Part shown: positions 33,100 to 44,948 of the stretch, one piece after another | Layout: each line of letters starts with the position of its first letter | Position numbering within the stretch: position 1 is the stretch's first letter | Assembly: GCA_008711295.1 (NCBI GenBank) | Contig: VUYV01000008.1 | Coordinates: 338,798 to 402,797, forward strand | Direction of reading: 5' to 3' | DNA: 64,000 nt | Source: Anarhynchus alexandrinus | Taxonomy: Eukaryota; Chordata; Aves; Charadriiformes; Charadriidae | The notes under the pieces: model-generated | What the model saw: the letters and a program-made list of their open reading frames with translations, nothing else | Databases searched by the model: none | What the model was told of the DNA's origin: nothing | Program-made: the position numbers and the translations under genes

Positions 33100-36000
33100 C
33101 GGTGTTTCAGAGCATAACTGGGTGCCACCAGGCTCTGTCCCCTCTCATGACATGTCTGCCCAGGCTGCCTGCTTCTGTGCTGAACAGGGTGGCTAGGTTC
33201 TTCCTGCTGCTGGCGTGCAGCCGGTGTCAATGCGGTGCCGAGCACTTTGGCTAAAATTCAACAAAATGCGGGCCCCTGGGCTTGCCTGGACCCAACCGGG
33301 TGCAGTGTTGCTGGGATGTGGATATCTCAGCTGAGAGAATGGCTTGGTGGGGAAAAAACATGAGATTACGGGGATTCTGGGTTTCAGGGATAAGAGCTTT
33401 CCTTGGCTAATGGAGTTGGCAAAGATCTCAAGAAGGTTATCCTCTCCAGTGCTCCCTAAGAGCAGTCTGAAGCTGAAAGGTTTACAAGCTTGACTTCCTT
33501 GCAAAGGTAGAAAATGTCATGCAAAGGTATGTCATGCAAAATTGCCAGAACCAGCTAAAAATAGCCCACACGTCTAATATTATTGCTTCCTCCTGCTTGC
33601 GTGAATGGGATTGTCTATGAATTTCATTTCCTTCTTGCAAACAGACCAGGGGCTGATGCATTTCTGTTGTCCCTATCAGGGTCATTCCCCTGTCATGCTT
33701 ATCTGCATCGGAGTCAGCATCAAATTAGTGGCTGTGAGCCACCCCTGTGGTTACTCTGAGGGCAGGGGAAGGAGCGTGTGTGCGAGGGAAGCTGTGATGA
33801 AATGCCTTACTCAGTGTTTACACAGCAGTGCAATTCCTGCCACATGCATTGCCTCAGTGGATGAAGCAGGAATATTTACATTTCTGCAAATTACGCCAAG
33901 ACGGGGAACAGCTGCCTCCTCCTGGGCATGCTTGTTTTCTCGAGGTGCCCATTTGCACCTCTCCTTTTTGGGACGTATTTGCAGCTAACCTCCAAACTGG
34001 ACTTGCTGTGCAAATTGTCTGCATTGTTCTGTCTGCATCCCAGCTTGGAAGTCACTGTGAAATCCCGCAGCTCTACCAGCAATGTGCGGCCTGGCCCTTT
34101 GGCTCCTTAAATCTGAAGAAACACTGGAGGCATGTGGGAACTTGGGGCTCTTGCTACAATACAAGTCCTTTGGGTCACAGGAGTCATCTTCAGCTCCCAC
34201 AACACTAAATCTCTCTCTTGCCTGATGGACTCTGTTCCCAAATATGGCTGATTTTCAGATAAAACCCTGAATAAGAGGAGTTGCCCAGAATTAAGATTGT
34301 CTGGGGATGCCTGGGAGGCTGGTGATTCCCATGCAGCCTTATCCCTCCTTTTCTTAAGGGAAATGTATCACAGGCTCAATGTTTGCCCTGGATAATTTCT
34401 CTCCATTTGAAACTACCTCCATTTCTTGCAGCACAGTTGCAGACTGCCGTTGCAAAAGCAGTGCTGCAGCACACACCGAGTCCCTCTGTGTGCAACCAAC
34501 AGATCAGGCCAATGGCAGGTGTGTTGGGAAAGCCCAAAAAAAAAAAAAAAAGCATGTTTCAATTGCCATGGGCTTTGCCTTGCTGCAAAAATGGCTTCTG
34601 TGCTGCTTTGATCTGCTTTTGCACAGCAGGGGATGCCCTGAATAACCCAGCTTCTGGCTGCTGCTGTGCCCAGGGCGTCACTGGGGCAGGGTGGCAGATT
34701 TAAAGTGCTTTGGTTCTGTTGTCTTCTCTCCCAGGAGGAACGGATGGTGCTGGGTCTTCGTCTCAAGCCTCGGTCAACATGGCCCCGTGGCCAGACAGCC
34801 TCTGCTCCTGCCCTGCAGCAAGATGGGGAGGAAGGCGGTTCCTTGCCAACGTTTGGGTAGACTAGTGGCGTAGACTAGTGGCTTTTTGTTGGGGCAGGAG
34901 AACTGGTTCCTTCAGCTCTTCTGCTCCTCTTTGCCATGACTGTCAGTGCTGTGTCTTCAGTTTCCTCCCCTGCTCTTTCCCATTTTCCTTCTGGATCAGA
35001 TCCACTTCGCATTTTCCATCTGTGTTTTCTCTGCCAGTATTTGCTGCCTGACAGCTAGCTCCAGCATGCAGACTGGGTCTGCTTCTGCTTCAAGATCGAA
35101 AGGACTTCACCAGCTGCTACAAGTCCTCCAAGATCTTCATTTAAAAGAAGTTTTGAAGCTGTTGCCATGGTCCATTTCTCTTTGTTTGCCTTCAACACTG
35201 CCTGGCAAGCTTTTTTGACTGCCAACCAAAGAAAGCCCTAAACAAAACATACTTAGGACTTAGTTGCACGTTCATTTCTTTCTCACTTACACTTATGGGA
35301 ATCCAGCTTTTACAGACCACAGAGGTCATTAACATTCCTTTAAGCACACAATAGCGGTGCTATAAAGATCGTGGCATAACCATAAGTTGACCTTGCAAAA
35401 TAACCCTTATTGTCAGAATAGTTTCACTTTGCATCAGCTCAACAAAAATTCATTTGCCTTTTTAGTCAATGATCGGGATCATCATTGCCTTGCTCGGTAA
35501 GAAGATAGGTGCTTTTTTGACATGACTATAACTCAGTTCACTTATAGCAATCAAACTTGGCGTGTATTTTCCTTGTTGGCAAGTTATGAAACACCCCTCT
35601 GGACCATCTCAGGTGAGGAGAGGGGTGACATGACCTCAGAGGGACTCATTTCTGCATCCCGGAGGAGGGCAGCATCACAGATCACACACCCACCAGTTCC
35701 CCATGGAGGGGGAGGACGGTGTTTTGGACCCCAGCCTCCTTGCGGTGATCCTTCAGCAGTCCCACATGGTGGGGCAGATTCAGGAGAAGTGTTGGCTTGG
35801 GCACCCTATGCGGAGCCACCAATATCTGCTGTAAGCATCAAATGTCAGTGCAAGCCTCTGCCTGGTCCAAAATGTAACCAAAGGGCTGAATTCCCTGTAG
35901 CCTGAGCCCTATCTCTCCACCTCCATCTCCATCTCCATCTCCATTTCCATCATCTCCATCTCCATCTCCATGCACAGTTCAAGCAGGACTTATACTGGAG

Positions 36001-38400
36001 GCAGCTACTTCTATTCCCCTCCCCTTATTTACCCCATAAAGGATTTCTGTGTTTGCCTGGGAGGTGTTGCCACCCTCAGCAGGGTCCCTTTGAAGCTTCT
36101 TGGACATCCCAGCATAGCAATTCTATTTCTGACCAACTAGATCACATGTTTTCTCCCAAATGTACGCAGAAAATTCGAAGATGCCTGTCCAGATCTACCA
36201 GCACTTTTCACAACAGTTAGAAAAAAAAAATTAAAAAAAAAATACAGTAATAATGTCTTCTTTCTCCCAGAGAGAGGAGATGCCATGACAGCGCCTCAAC
36301 CGTAGAGCCACCATCCTGTGGCAGCCCTCTCTCCCCTCCGAATCAAAGTGGGCACAAGTGTTCGGGCTCCGTGAGGCATGTTGCAGCCACCAGACCTAGC
36401 TTCAGATTAAGTCTGCAAACAAAGTTAAATAATCCCGTGAAATGGTTCCAGGTGTGGGCAATTATATTCTGAAATAATAACACCGGGTTGTATTTTTAAA
36501 TATTAACTCCCTGCAGACACAAGCCCTCAGATAATTTTATCTTGAAAGGATTTGTTCAAAAAAAAAAAAGAGCCTCTGTTGCTGAACGTGCCAACAGGGA
36601 TGCAGCTCAAAATACCTATCAACAATCCTTATTTTTATATATTTATTCATACCTCCCAAAACAGTTCCTTTGCTGTTTTGGGGGTTTGAGTGCACTACCA
36701 CAGAGCTTGCCCCTGCTCCTTGTCCTTCACAAGATGCTCCATTGGGAAGAAAGATAGAGGAATATATTGGGATGCAACATTTCCAACTGGCCAGCCAGCT
36801 GGGTGAGGGCAGGAGAAGATCCTGGGAGCCTTTGCAGCTGCTGGTTATAAATTTTTCCAGCATTGTTCTGTTCTGGGTCAAGACCTTCAGCCTTCCCTGC
36901 ACGTACGTGCAGCCACTCACTCCACCGTTTTATGGATGCCATGATTCAATTAACCAGACATTTCCTAAACACGTGGTTATTTGCACAGCTCAGATTTGTA
37001 ATTTCTATAGAAGCCATCCTCAACTGCTGACTTCCTCATCCACGCCTGCTTGTATCCTTGCACGCTGATAAGACATCACGCTTCACATCATCCCTGGGAC
37101 TTCATATCATAGCTGGGACGCAAGTTGTGTGGTTGGTGCTGGGGCATGTGTCCACCTTTTTTTTGTGTGTGTGTGACCTTCCTTGGGATATCCCAAGCCC
37201 ATGTATGCAGTAGTTGAGTCACCCAAGAGGCTTACAGGCTGCACAAGGGCAAGGTGCAAACTAGCAGGTAGTCACCCGAGATGATTTGGTGGAGTTTAGG
37301 GTTTCGAGGTCAGGGCCACAACCCAGAGAAACTCTGCTTTACTTCATAACTGATTCCCACTTCGCATGCCCAGAAACACCCCTTTTCAGCCAGATTTACT
37401 AAGCCATCGGACAGTGGCAGAGCTCTATACCTTTACATAAGTGCCCAGTGGTTAAAGCACTGGCTCAAGTACAAGTACGGAGGGGACTGACCCCAAGGCT
37501 GATGGGAGCAGAGAGCCCTGGGCTCTGGTCCTGCTCCTGAGACCTTATAAGGACAAACCATTCTCCCAGACATCTGCGGTTATAAAAAAAACTTTACAAG
37601 CAGCAAGATCTTCTTGCTAATGTATTTTGAAGTCTCCCATACCAATTCCTCCCATGCTCTGGCGTTGCCACCCTGAGAGCAGGTAAATCCCACCCTACCA
37701 TATCCATGCAATGGCATCGTTCTGTTAACAGTGTTGCTGTGCCCCCATCTGCCTGCTCTGATCCCCCTCTGTTTGAAGTAGAATTTTACTGACTTCATGG
37801 CCACTTTTCACTCAAAAGACTGCCAAAGTCTCCTCTGGCAACTACCTCCCCAGCCTTACTACCATTCGTGGGAGCTGAGCACCAGTAGCAGTTTCCTAGG
37901 CTAGTAGTCTGCCTGCATGTGCTCGTGCTGCATGCTGTTGGACTATAACCAGATCTGCTTCTTGGTCCAAACCAGGAGAATGTGGCACTTGGGCAGCAGG
38001 TGTTTAATACAGGAGACTTGCCTGGATTAGTCGTTAACGTTTAATCCGTGACCCCCCATATGCCACCGACACATACCCTACTGGAATTCCTTCCGGAATT
38101 CAAATCTGGTGTTAACCCTGCACAGGTCAGCAACAGACACCAACAGCCATGTTTTAAATGCCCTTAAGAGACCAATGTCCTTTGCCCATATCCTCTCTCT
38201 GGCCGTGGCTAATCTGCAACGCATCACAGCAGCAAAATAAAACCCAACTATCTGACCCTTTCTGGCCCCACAGGACCCTCACTCATGGAATTAACAGAAG
38301 ATAAGTGGGACAAAGAAACACAGTCATCAGAATCTATCACCATATAATCACAGAGAGATTTAGCCTACAAGGACCTACTGTGGGGGGTCTCGCATCCATC
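33100..38400. other. Intergenic, SORD-RBPMS2 (left part)
   Basis: No exon pair, family motif or polyadenylation pattern recognised on either strand. Contains an A-run at 34537-34551, the hexamer repeat near 35940 and A-rich DNA at 36222-36242. Confidence 0.5.
35913..35971. repeat. (CTCCAT)n hexamer repeat
   Basis: About ten units of CTCCAT with a few interruptions (TTCCAT, CATCAT). Confidence 0.95.
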
Positions 38401-38403
38401 TCC

Positions 38404-38830
38404 TGGCCAAAGCAGGGTTAACTTCAAAGCCACATGAGGTTGCTCAGGACCTTGTCCAGTCTAGTGGTGATGTTCTCATGGTTGGCGATCCCTTTCCAGA
38501 TCTTTGGGCTTGTCCTACAGCTGCACCATGCTTATGGTGAGCATTTTTTTCTTTTCCTGGAATGTCCCTCCTGCAATTTGAGCTGTTGCCTCTTGTCCTT
38601 TCTCTGGGCATCTCTGAGAAAAGTCTGGGTCTGTCTCCTGTATATCCTCCCTCTAGGTAACTGAAGGCATCAATTATATTCCCTAGAAACCTTATTTTCC
38701 CCTGTGAGACAAGTCATCTCCTTCAGCATCTCCTCATATGCCAAGTACTCCAGTCTCAACCACCTTAGTGACCCTCCACTGGACTTTGCAGTCGACTGAC
38801 CTTTCCAACACCCCTCTGGAAGTATCCCTA
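38404..38830 (-). repeat. CR1 retroposon fragment (old subfamily)
   Basis: Antisense CR1 text on the + strand: GACCTTGTCCAGTCTAGTGG, GAGCTGTTGCCTCTTGTCCT, CCTCCACTGGACTTTGCAGT. Related in type to the copy at 5305-5815 and equally diverged. Confidence 0.75.
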
Positions 38831-41800
38831 CTCAAAGTCCTGCTTCCATGAACACAGGCGAAATCAAGTGGTTGGTCATGTTACTTCCCCTCCGTTGCAG
38901 CATCCCTTTCTCCCTGTACCACCCTGAAGCTATCTGTCTGCATAAGCACGATTATCTTGTTCATGGCTTTGGCTTTTTTCTGGGTTTTTTTTGTGTTTTT
39001 TTTTTTCTGCAACTTTTATCGCACACCATTGACTCCAGAATGGTTTAAGACCCAGACACTTGGAACTCACATTCGACCCCAGAGAAATGGCTTGGTCCAG
39101 ACTCACCAGTGCAGTCAACGGTCTATGTCTTGGGCTTCTAGTATTTCTATTTTTCCATAAGAAAGGACCATGACTTTCGAGGAAGAAAGGACAGAGAAGC
39201 AGCCTGGAAGCTTTTCAGAGCTTTTCCCAAGTTCATGATATAGCCCTCCCTGAAATCATCATCAACTCCTCATTGGCAGCTGGGCCCTGATAGATCCATG
39301 CGGGAGAGATGAGGCTACTTTTGGGGGAGCTGTTTCATACCTGAGGGACTGGCTGGAAGAGCAGAAAGCTCCCTGTGAGTGAAGCAGAGAAATGGGACAA
39401 CTGAGCGTAAAACAGGTGGGGCATGGTGATAGATGTGGATCAAGAGCTGCAGAACTAGCCACAAGGAGGCTTGAAGGCAGAGGGGACCCTGGACCATGCT
39501 GTGCTGGAGACAGGGAGGGTAGTGAGGAGCAGCAATGGCGCTTCAATAATGCATAAGGAAGCTACTACTTTCTCCACACAGGAATCAGGGTATGCGGAAG
39601 GTCCAGCTACTTCTCAGCAGGGATCAATACTCCAAGATAGCCTTGGGGTGATAGGAGATTTTTGCACTTTGTCTCTCTTGTGCTGGGTGTGTTTCCTGCC
39701 CTTTTTTAGCACTAGCAGCACCAGGCTGGAGGCAGTTGTTTGCTTTGTTTTGTTGCCGTATCTAATCAATGCCTCCGCCATCCAGCACTGGGTTCAACGC
39801 CAGCAATATGAAGGAATACTATAAAAAAAAAAAACCCCGCACGTCTTTAAACACATCTCAAATAACTAAGCGCTGTGGAATGAATCATAAACCACACTCC
39901 CGCGACACATGAAGAAACACAGGGAAACAAAAACATCAAATGCAGCAAGGCAACTAGGCACTAGCTTGTTGCCCTACCCTTCAAGGTTTGTTTGGGAAGT
40001 TAATAAAAATGTGTTGACGTTCTTTCCTGTTAAACAAGGTGACCTATTTACAATAAATTCGACCACCCAGAGCTAGAAATGAATGCTAGATCTCACTGAG
40101 TAATTTCCCCTTCTCAGGGGGTGAAGCTCTTGTTTCTAATGGGGTGTGGACCCCACTTCTGAGGCAGGTACGAGCAGGAGGGCAAGTATTGGCCCCAGTG
40201 GAATTTCCCCATCTGGGCCCTTGGATAGCATTAATAACACATATGCGCAAAAGAGGTCAGGACTTAAACAAAAACAATTTAGGGTATCTGGGCATATGTC
40301 CAGGGGGAAGATGCTGAGGGAAGAAACAAGCTCTGCACCATGAGCAGATGAGATGAATGCAAGTGGTCCATGCTGTGAATATCCCCGTGCCCAGCAGCAG
40401 GGACTTGGATACACCAGGAGCAGGGACAGGCTCCTGAGTGCCTCCTGGGTCTTGGACTCTAGCGGGGTAGGATGCCACCGACATGAAAAATCTACCCAGA
40501 CAGCAGGAGCCCTGCTTAGAGAGTGAAACCCAAAGACAGACAGAAGACATATTGTGAGTCCAGTGATAACCTGGGGAGCTGCAGCATCCAGGTTTCTCCT
40601 TCCTCTGACATCACCAGGTGCCTGGAGAGCTTGCCCGTCACCAAAAAAGGCCTTGGACAGCATAGCAGTTCCCTGTTCGCTGGTCTTGCCAGAAACCTGG
40701 ACACCCTAGCAGTGAAGTCTCCCAGGAGGGTTTTCCTCCTTGTTTAATCTTATCCTGAGTACACAGAGGTGTGACATTGTTGTCCTTCTCTGCTCTCCTC
40801 CCAAGGAGGGAAAAGATTAACCGAATGTCATCTACGGTAACCTCGGGGGTGGATTATGGCAATATTAGCCCATGCTCCAGGCCAGAAGGATCTCAGGAGC
40901 AATGAGCAACTTATGACATACATTTCTGCAGAAAGTAACCAGAGATTGCTCTAAAATTAGACAAACATGGGCAAACCCTGGTGCCACCTTATGTCTGGCT
41001 CATTGCTGCACAAAACTCCAGTTCCTAAAGCATCAGAAGGACTTGGAGAAACCTCACTTACTGATGAGAATGGCAGGGCTTGGGGTCAAATAAACTCCTC
41101 CTTTCCAAGGGCTGTGGATTGTTTAAACAACAGATGTTTATGTGGTTCTTGCTTGCTGGCTAAACTGCCAACTTCTTGAGGAGCACCTCTGCCAAGGGAA
41201 GGGAGCAGCCCAGGGAGATCACAAAATCACTGCCCACCCTGAGATCTTCAGCCACAGAGGAAACACGGTTCCCATTCAGTCCCTCTCTTGTCTACTGCTA
41301 AATGGCCATTCCCATTTGTAAGCCTAGGATGATATCCTGAGGACAGGAATGCCCTGTCCTACATGCCTTTCATAAAAGTAATGCATAGTCTCTGCCACCT
41401 CCTAATGCAAACACCTTAGGAAAAAAGTTGGCATTAGAATGAACAAACATGTAACAAAGCCAATATGTGAGAGTTCAGCAGCTTCTCACCTCCAGAGGCG
41501 TCCAGAGAAGAACATGGGAACACTAGGAACATCCCACCCTTTCAGATCTCACCCTTGGACAAGTTCTTCCCCTCTCCAGTCAACCCCAAATGTCCTTCTT
41601 GGCAACCTCCTTTTCTCCTGCAAGGCTTCCTCATCTCCTTCCTCTCAACTCTTTTGCCCCTTTGGGGTCTTGCACAGAGTCACAGGCAGCCCTGTTCCTT
41701 GCCCCCAAGACTAACACCCACACAGTAAACACCTATCCGTGCAATCACCCCCTCCATCATTCCCCAGTCCTGCCAGACTTCTCCCTTGGCTTACCCTTTT

Positions 41801-44800
41801 GGTTCCTCCTGGTCTTGTCACCTACAGGCATTGGGCAGGCTTCCTGTCTCTTCTGCAAGAGGTGGGGAGTCCCCATACCTCAGTGTCTCTTAAGCTGCTC
41901 AACATAGCTGAGGGCTACAAAAAACATCTCCTGTCTCAGTCTTGGATGGTTCTTTACCAGTCTGCAGGGATCATTGATTAAATTTTCCCCGTCCAAGTGC
42001 TGTTCAACAGTGTCACTTCAGACAGTCTTGGAGTATCTCTGGTTTCTGGAAACCACCATGGCAAGATGTTCTAACCTTCCTAGCATTTCCACTTTCTTCT
42101 CTGGACACCTCTGGAGGTGAGAAGCTGCTGAACTCTCACATATTGGCTTTGTCATGCATTTGTTCCATCTAGTGCTGACTTTTTTCTAAGGTATTAGGAG
42201 GTGGAGGAGACTACACATTACTTTTTGAAAGACATAGGATTTGCATACTCACACTCACGCTGTGAGCAGCAGGAATGATCTGGAGCATCCTTTTGCAGCC
42301 AAATAACTAAGAGCTGGGTGTGGTTGGAAAGGCGCGCTGGGCATGGCATGACCAGCCCACTGTCCATGTACAAGCAGCATTCCTTCAGAAATGCGATGGA
42401 AAAGCAACTGCTGAAGGAGGAGACTGAGCACGGAAAGCTGGCTTGAGTTGAGCTGGGGAGAAAGCCTAGCGTGCCGGGATGCTAGAGCAAGAGCTCTCCC
42501 AACACTGGGAGTGGGCTGGAGCCTGTCGAGACACAAGCCAGAAATGTTGGGCTGCCAGTTGAAATACAAGGTAGCTCTTCTGCACCCACCTGAAGACCAG
42601 TGGGACTGCAACTGATGGATGCTCAGCTTTTTTCAGCATGTGGGCTACAGACTTTCTCCCAGTGGTGGAAGACATTCATAGGCTGTGAATTCTCTGCTGC
42701 TGCATGGCTGAACTGACCTGCACGTGCATGGTGATACATCCTATTCTGAAACTTGCTCTGGAGACCACTCTAATAGCTCGTCTGCAAGGCGAAAAAACCT
42801 CTCAGCTCTGTGCGATTTGCTTGTTCTAATTTTGCACATCATGTTCTTTTTGGAAACCAGTGACTGGTTGGCTCCTTCCCTGGGGAGCAGCTGAGCCCAT
42901 CTGGGGAGAAAGCCCAGGAGTAATAGCCACAACAAGGAGATGGGAAGCTGCATCTCCAGAAGAAGCTGCAAGGAGGAGGAGGGAGCAGGCATTAGGGTGA
43001 TGGGGAAGGACCGGTGGCCTCACACAGAGTTGAACCCAAAGCCGTGGAGCTGTCTAAACCCAAGTCTGGAAGCAGAGGCACCTGCAGGGATGCAACGCTG
43101 GAGGAAAGTTTTTATAAACTTCTTGCTTTTCTATTCCAGCCTTGCTACTTTGAGTTCTTTTTAGTTGAAAAGTGATCTGTTCTAGTTTATACCTGGCTTT
43201 GTCATGCTAGCAGTCTTTGTGGGGTGTTGGGAAGTCTGAGATCCACGCCACGGGTTTGGCTGACTCAGGGTTGCAACATGCCCTGGCAAGAAGTAGAAGC
43301 CCAGGGCCGAGAAAGAAACAGGATGGTGCCTTGAGAAACCCCATAAAGGCTACCTCAGACTTGTTTGGTGGATTGGTGGCACAGGACGGCAAGTGCTCTT
43401 TTAACCCTTGGCAGATGGCCATCCTTTACGTCCCTGGGCTAAGATGGAAAGAGGCCAGGAAGATGTCAAATCTGGCCCTAACTTGCAGGCTGTAGATAAT
43501 TAATTGGTCTTTAGGATGCCGAGTACGGCCTGTTCATTCCCTTCTTCTTTCCAACATGCCAGTTGGCTTACCCATGACATTTCAGAGTTGACTCAGTCCT
43601 GCATTTTCTTCTCTTCCAAAGCAGTGTTTGAGTTGGAAGTTGCTGGTCCTATTAGAGAAGCTGTTTTGTAATTGAATGCTAAGCCCGTCTCTTGCGAGGT
43701 TGGGCGCTCCCGTGGCTGAGTCCATGTCTTCTGCTTATCACCGTCACATCTGCGTGCCCCAGCAAAAGCGACTAGCAGTCATTACCTGTTTCTCACGTGC
43801 ATATTGGTGGACACAGCTCCTAAAAAGCTAATCACTGACAACACTCAGGCAGCCATCTGCAAGGTCTGAGCCGCTGGGTGTCTTTGTTTGCCTGCTCACC
43901 ACTTACTCCACAAAACAAACTTGACAGAGCACTTCAGCTCTTGCCTATAGCTTGCATTGCCAACCCATTTTTTCAGGGCCACACCACTCCTTCCCAAGAC
44001 CTGCTCATTTCTGCACACAAGTATCCTTGTGATGTTGGCCATGACCACCTCTGCCAACAACTTAAGGGGAAAGAATTTATTTTTTCTGACATTTTTGTCA
44101 TTGTGGCAGTCAGGTTTTTCAAAAGACTGCTTAAAAGTGCGCTTTCAGTTCCTTTGAGTTGGATATTTACAAGTGGCTTTGTGCAGCGAGGGCTGTGCTA
44201 GGTAGCCTCAGAAGCAGGGAAAACCATTACATTAAAAGCTTTTTAAAGCAATTAGCTCCACTCAGAGATGCAGCAGTGAGCATGACATCACTAATTTTCT
44301 TATTTTCAGGTGCAAACCTGTTTCTCTCAATTATGCATTTCTCTGTGAGGTGTTTTAGAACTGCACAAAAACTGTAATATATTGGTGATAGAGAAAATGC
44401 AGCTTTAGACTTGAGTACAGTAGGGTTCAAATCTCAGTCAAACCGAGTACATGTCCACATTCAGCTGTCCTCCAAAGCCTTCATGATCTTGGCAATGGCT
44501 CCTTCTGTGCAGTACTTGCAGCAGTTAGCTTTAAAAGCCTACAGTGAGCCACTGAAGGTATTGTAGCATGAGTTTTTCTAATGTTGTTCCACGAGTCCTG
44601 CCAGGAACCCATTTTTTAAGGATGCTCGCATACCCATCACCAGCTGAGGGGTGGGAGAAGATTTCAACAGGACAATAAAGATGATTTCACAGATATTTGT
44701 TATCACAGGACCTGGCATTCAATAGGACAATCTTTTTTTCTCTGTCTAGGACTTTAGCAGAGTTTTTTATACACAGATGCTTCTCGCCTGAGCCCTGGGG
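38831..44800. other. Intergenic, SORD-RBPMS2 (middle)
   Basis: T-rich run at 38996-39006 and A-run at 39823-39834. A 175-codon minus-strand open frame at 40136-40663 has no recognisable family. No gene called. Confidence 0.5.
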
Positions 44801-44824
44801 CAATTCTCTAGTTAACAAATGGAG

Positions 44825-44948
44825 TTTGTTGTACCAACTTCTCCAGCAAGAAGCCCTGCAGGATTAGTGTGCTTAGCACACGTGAATTTGCTGTACCAAC
44901 TACTCCAGCAAGAAGCAGTGCAGGATTAGTGTGCTTAGCACACATGGG
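44825..44948. repeat. 62-bp tandem duplication
   Basis: Two adjacent copies, 44825-44886 and 44887-44948, both containing AGGATTAGTGTGCTTAGCAC and differing at only a few positions. Confidence 0.95.

Noticed and set aside
32243..33254. Long open frames on both strands (up to 313 codons)
   Set aside because: They run through the 180-N gap and a GC-rich minisatellite; length comes from lack of stops in N and in GC repeats.
40136..40663. 175-codon minus-strand frame
   Set aside because: No domain, no splice context, no UTR pattern; Leu/Ser/Pro-rich as expected by chance.
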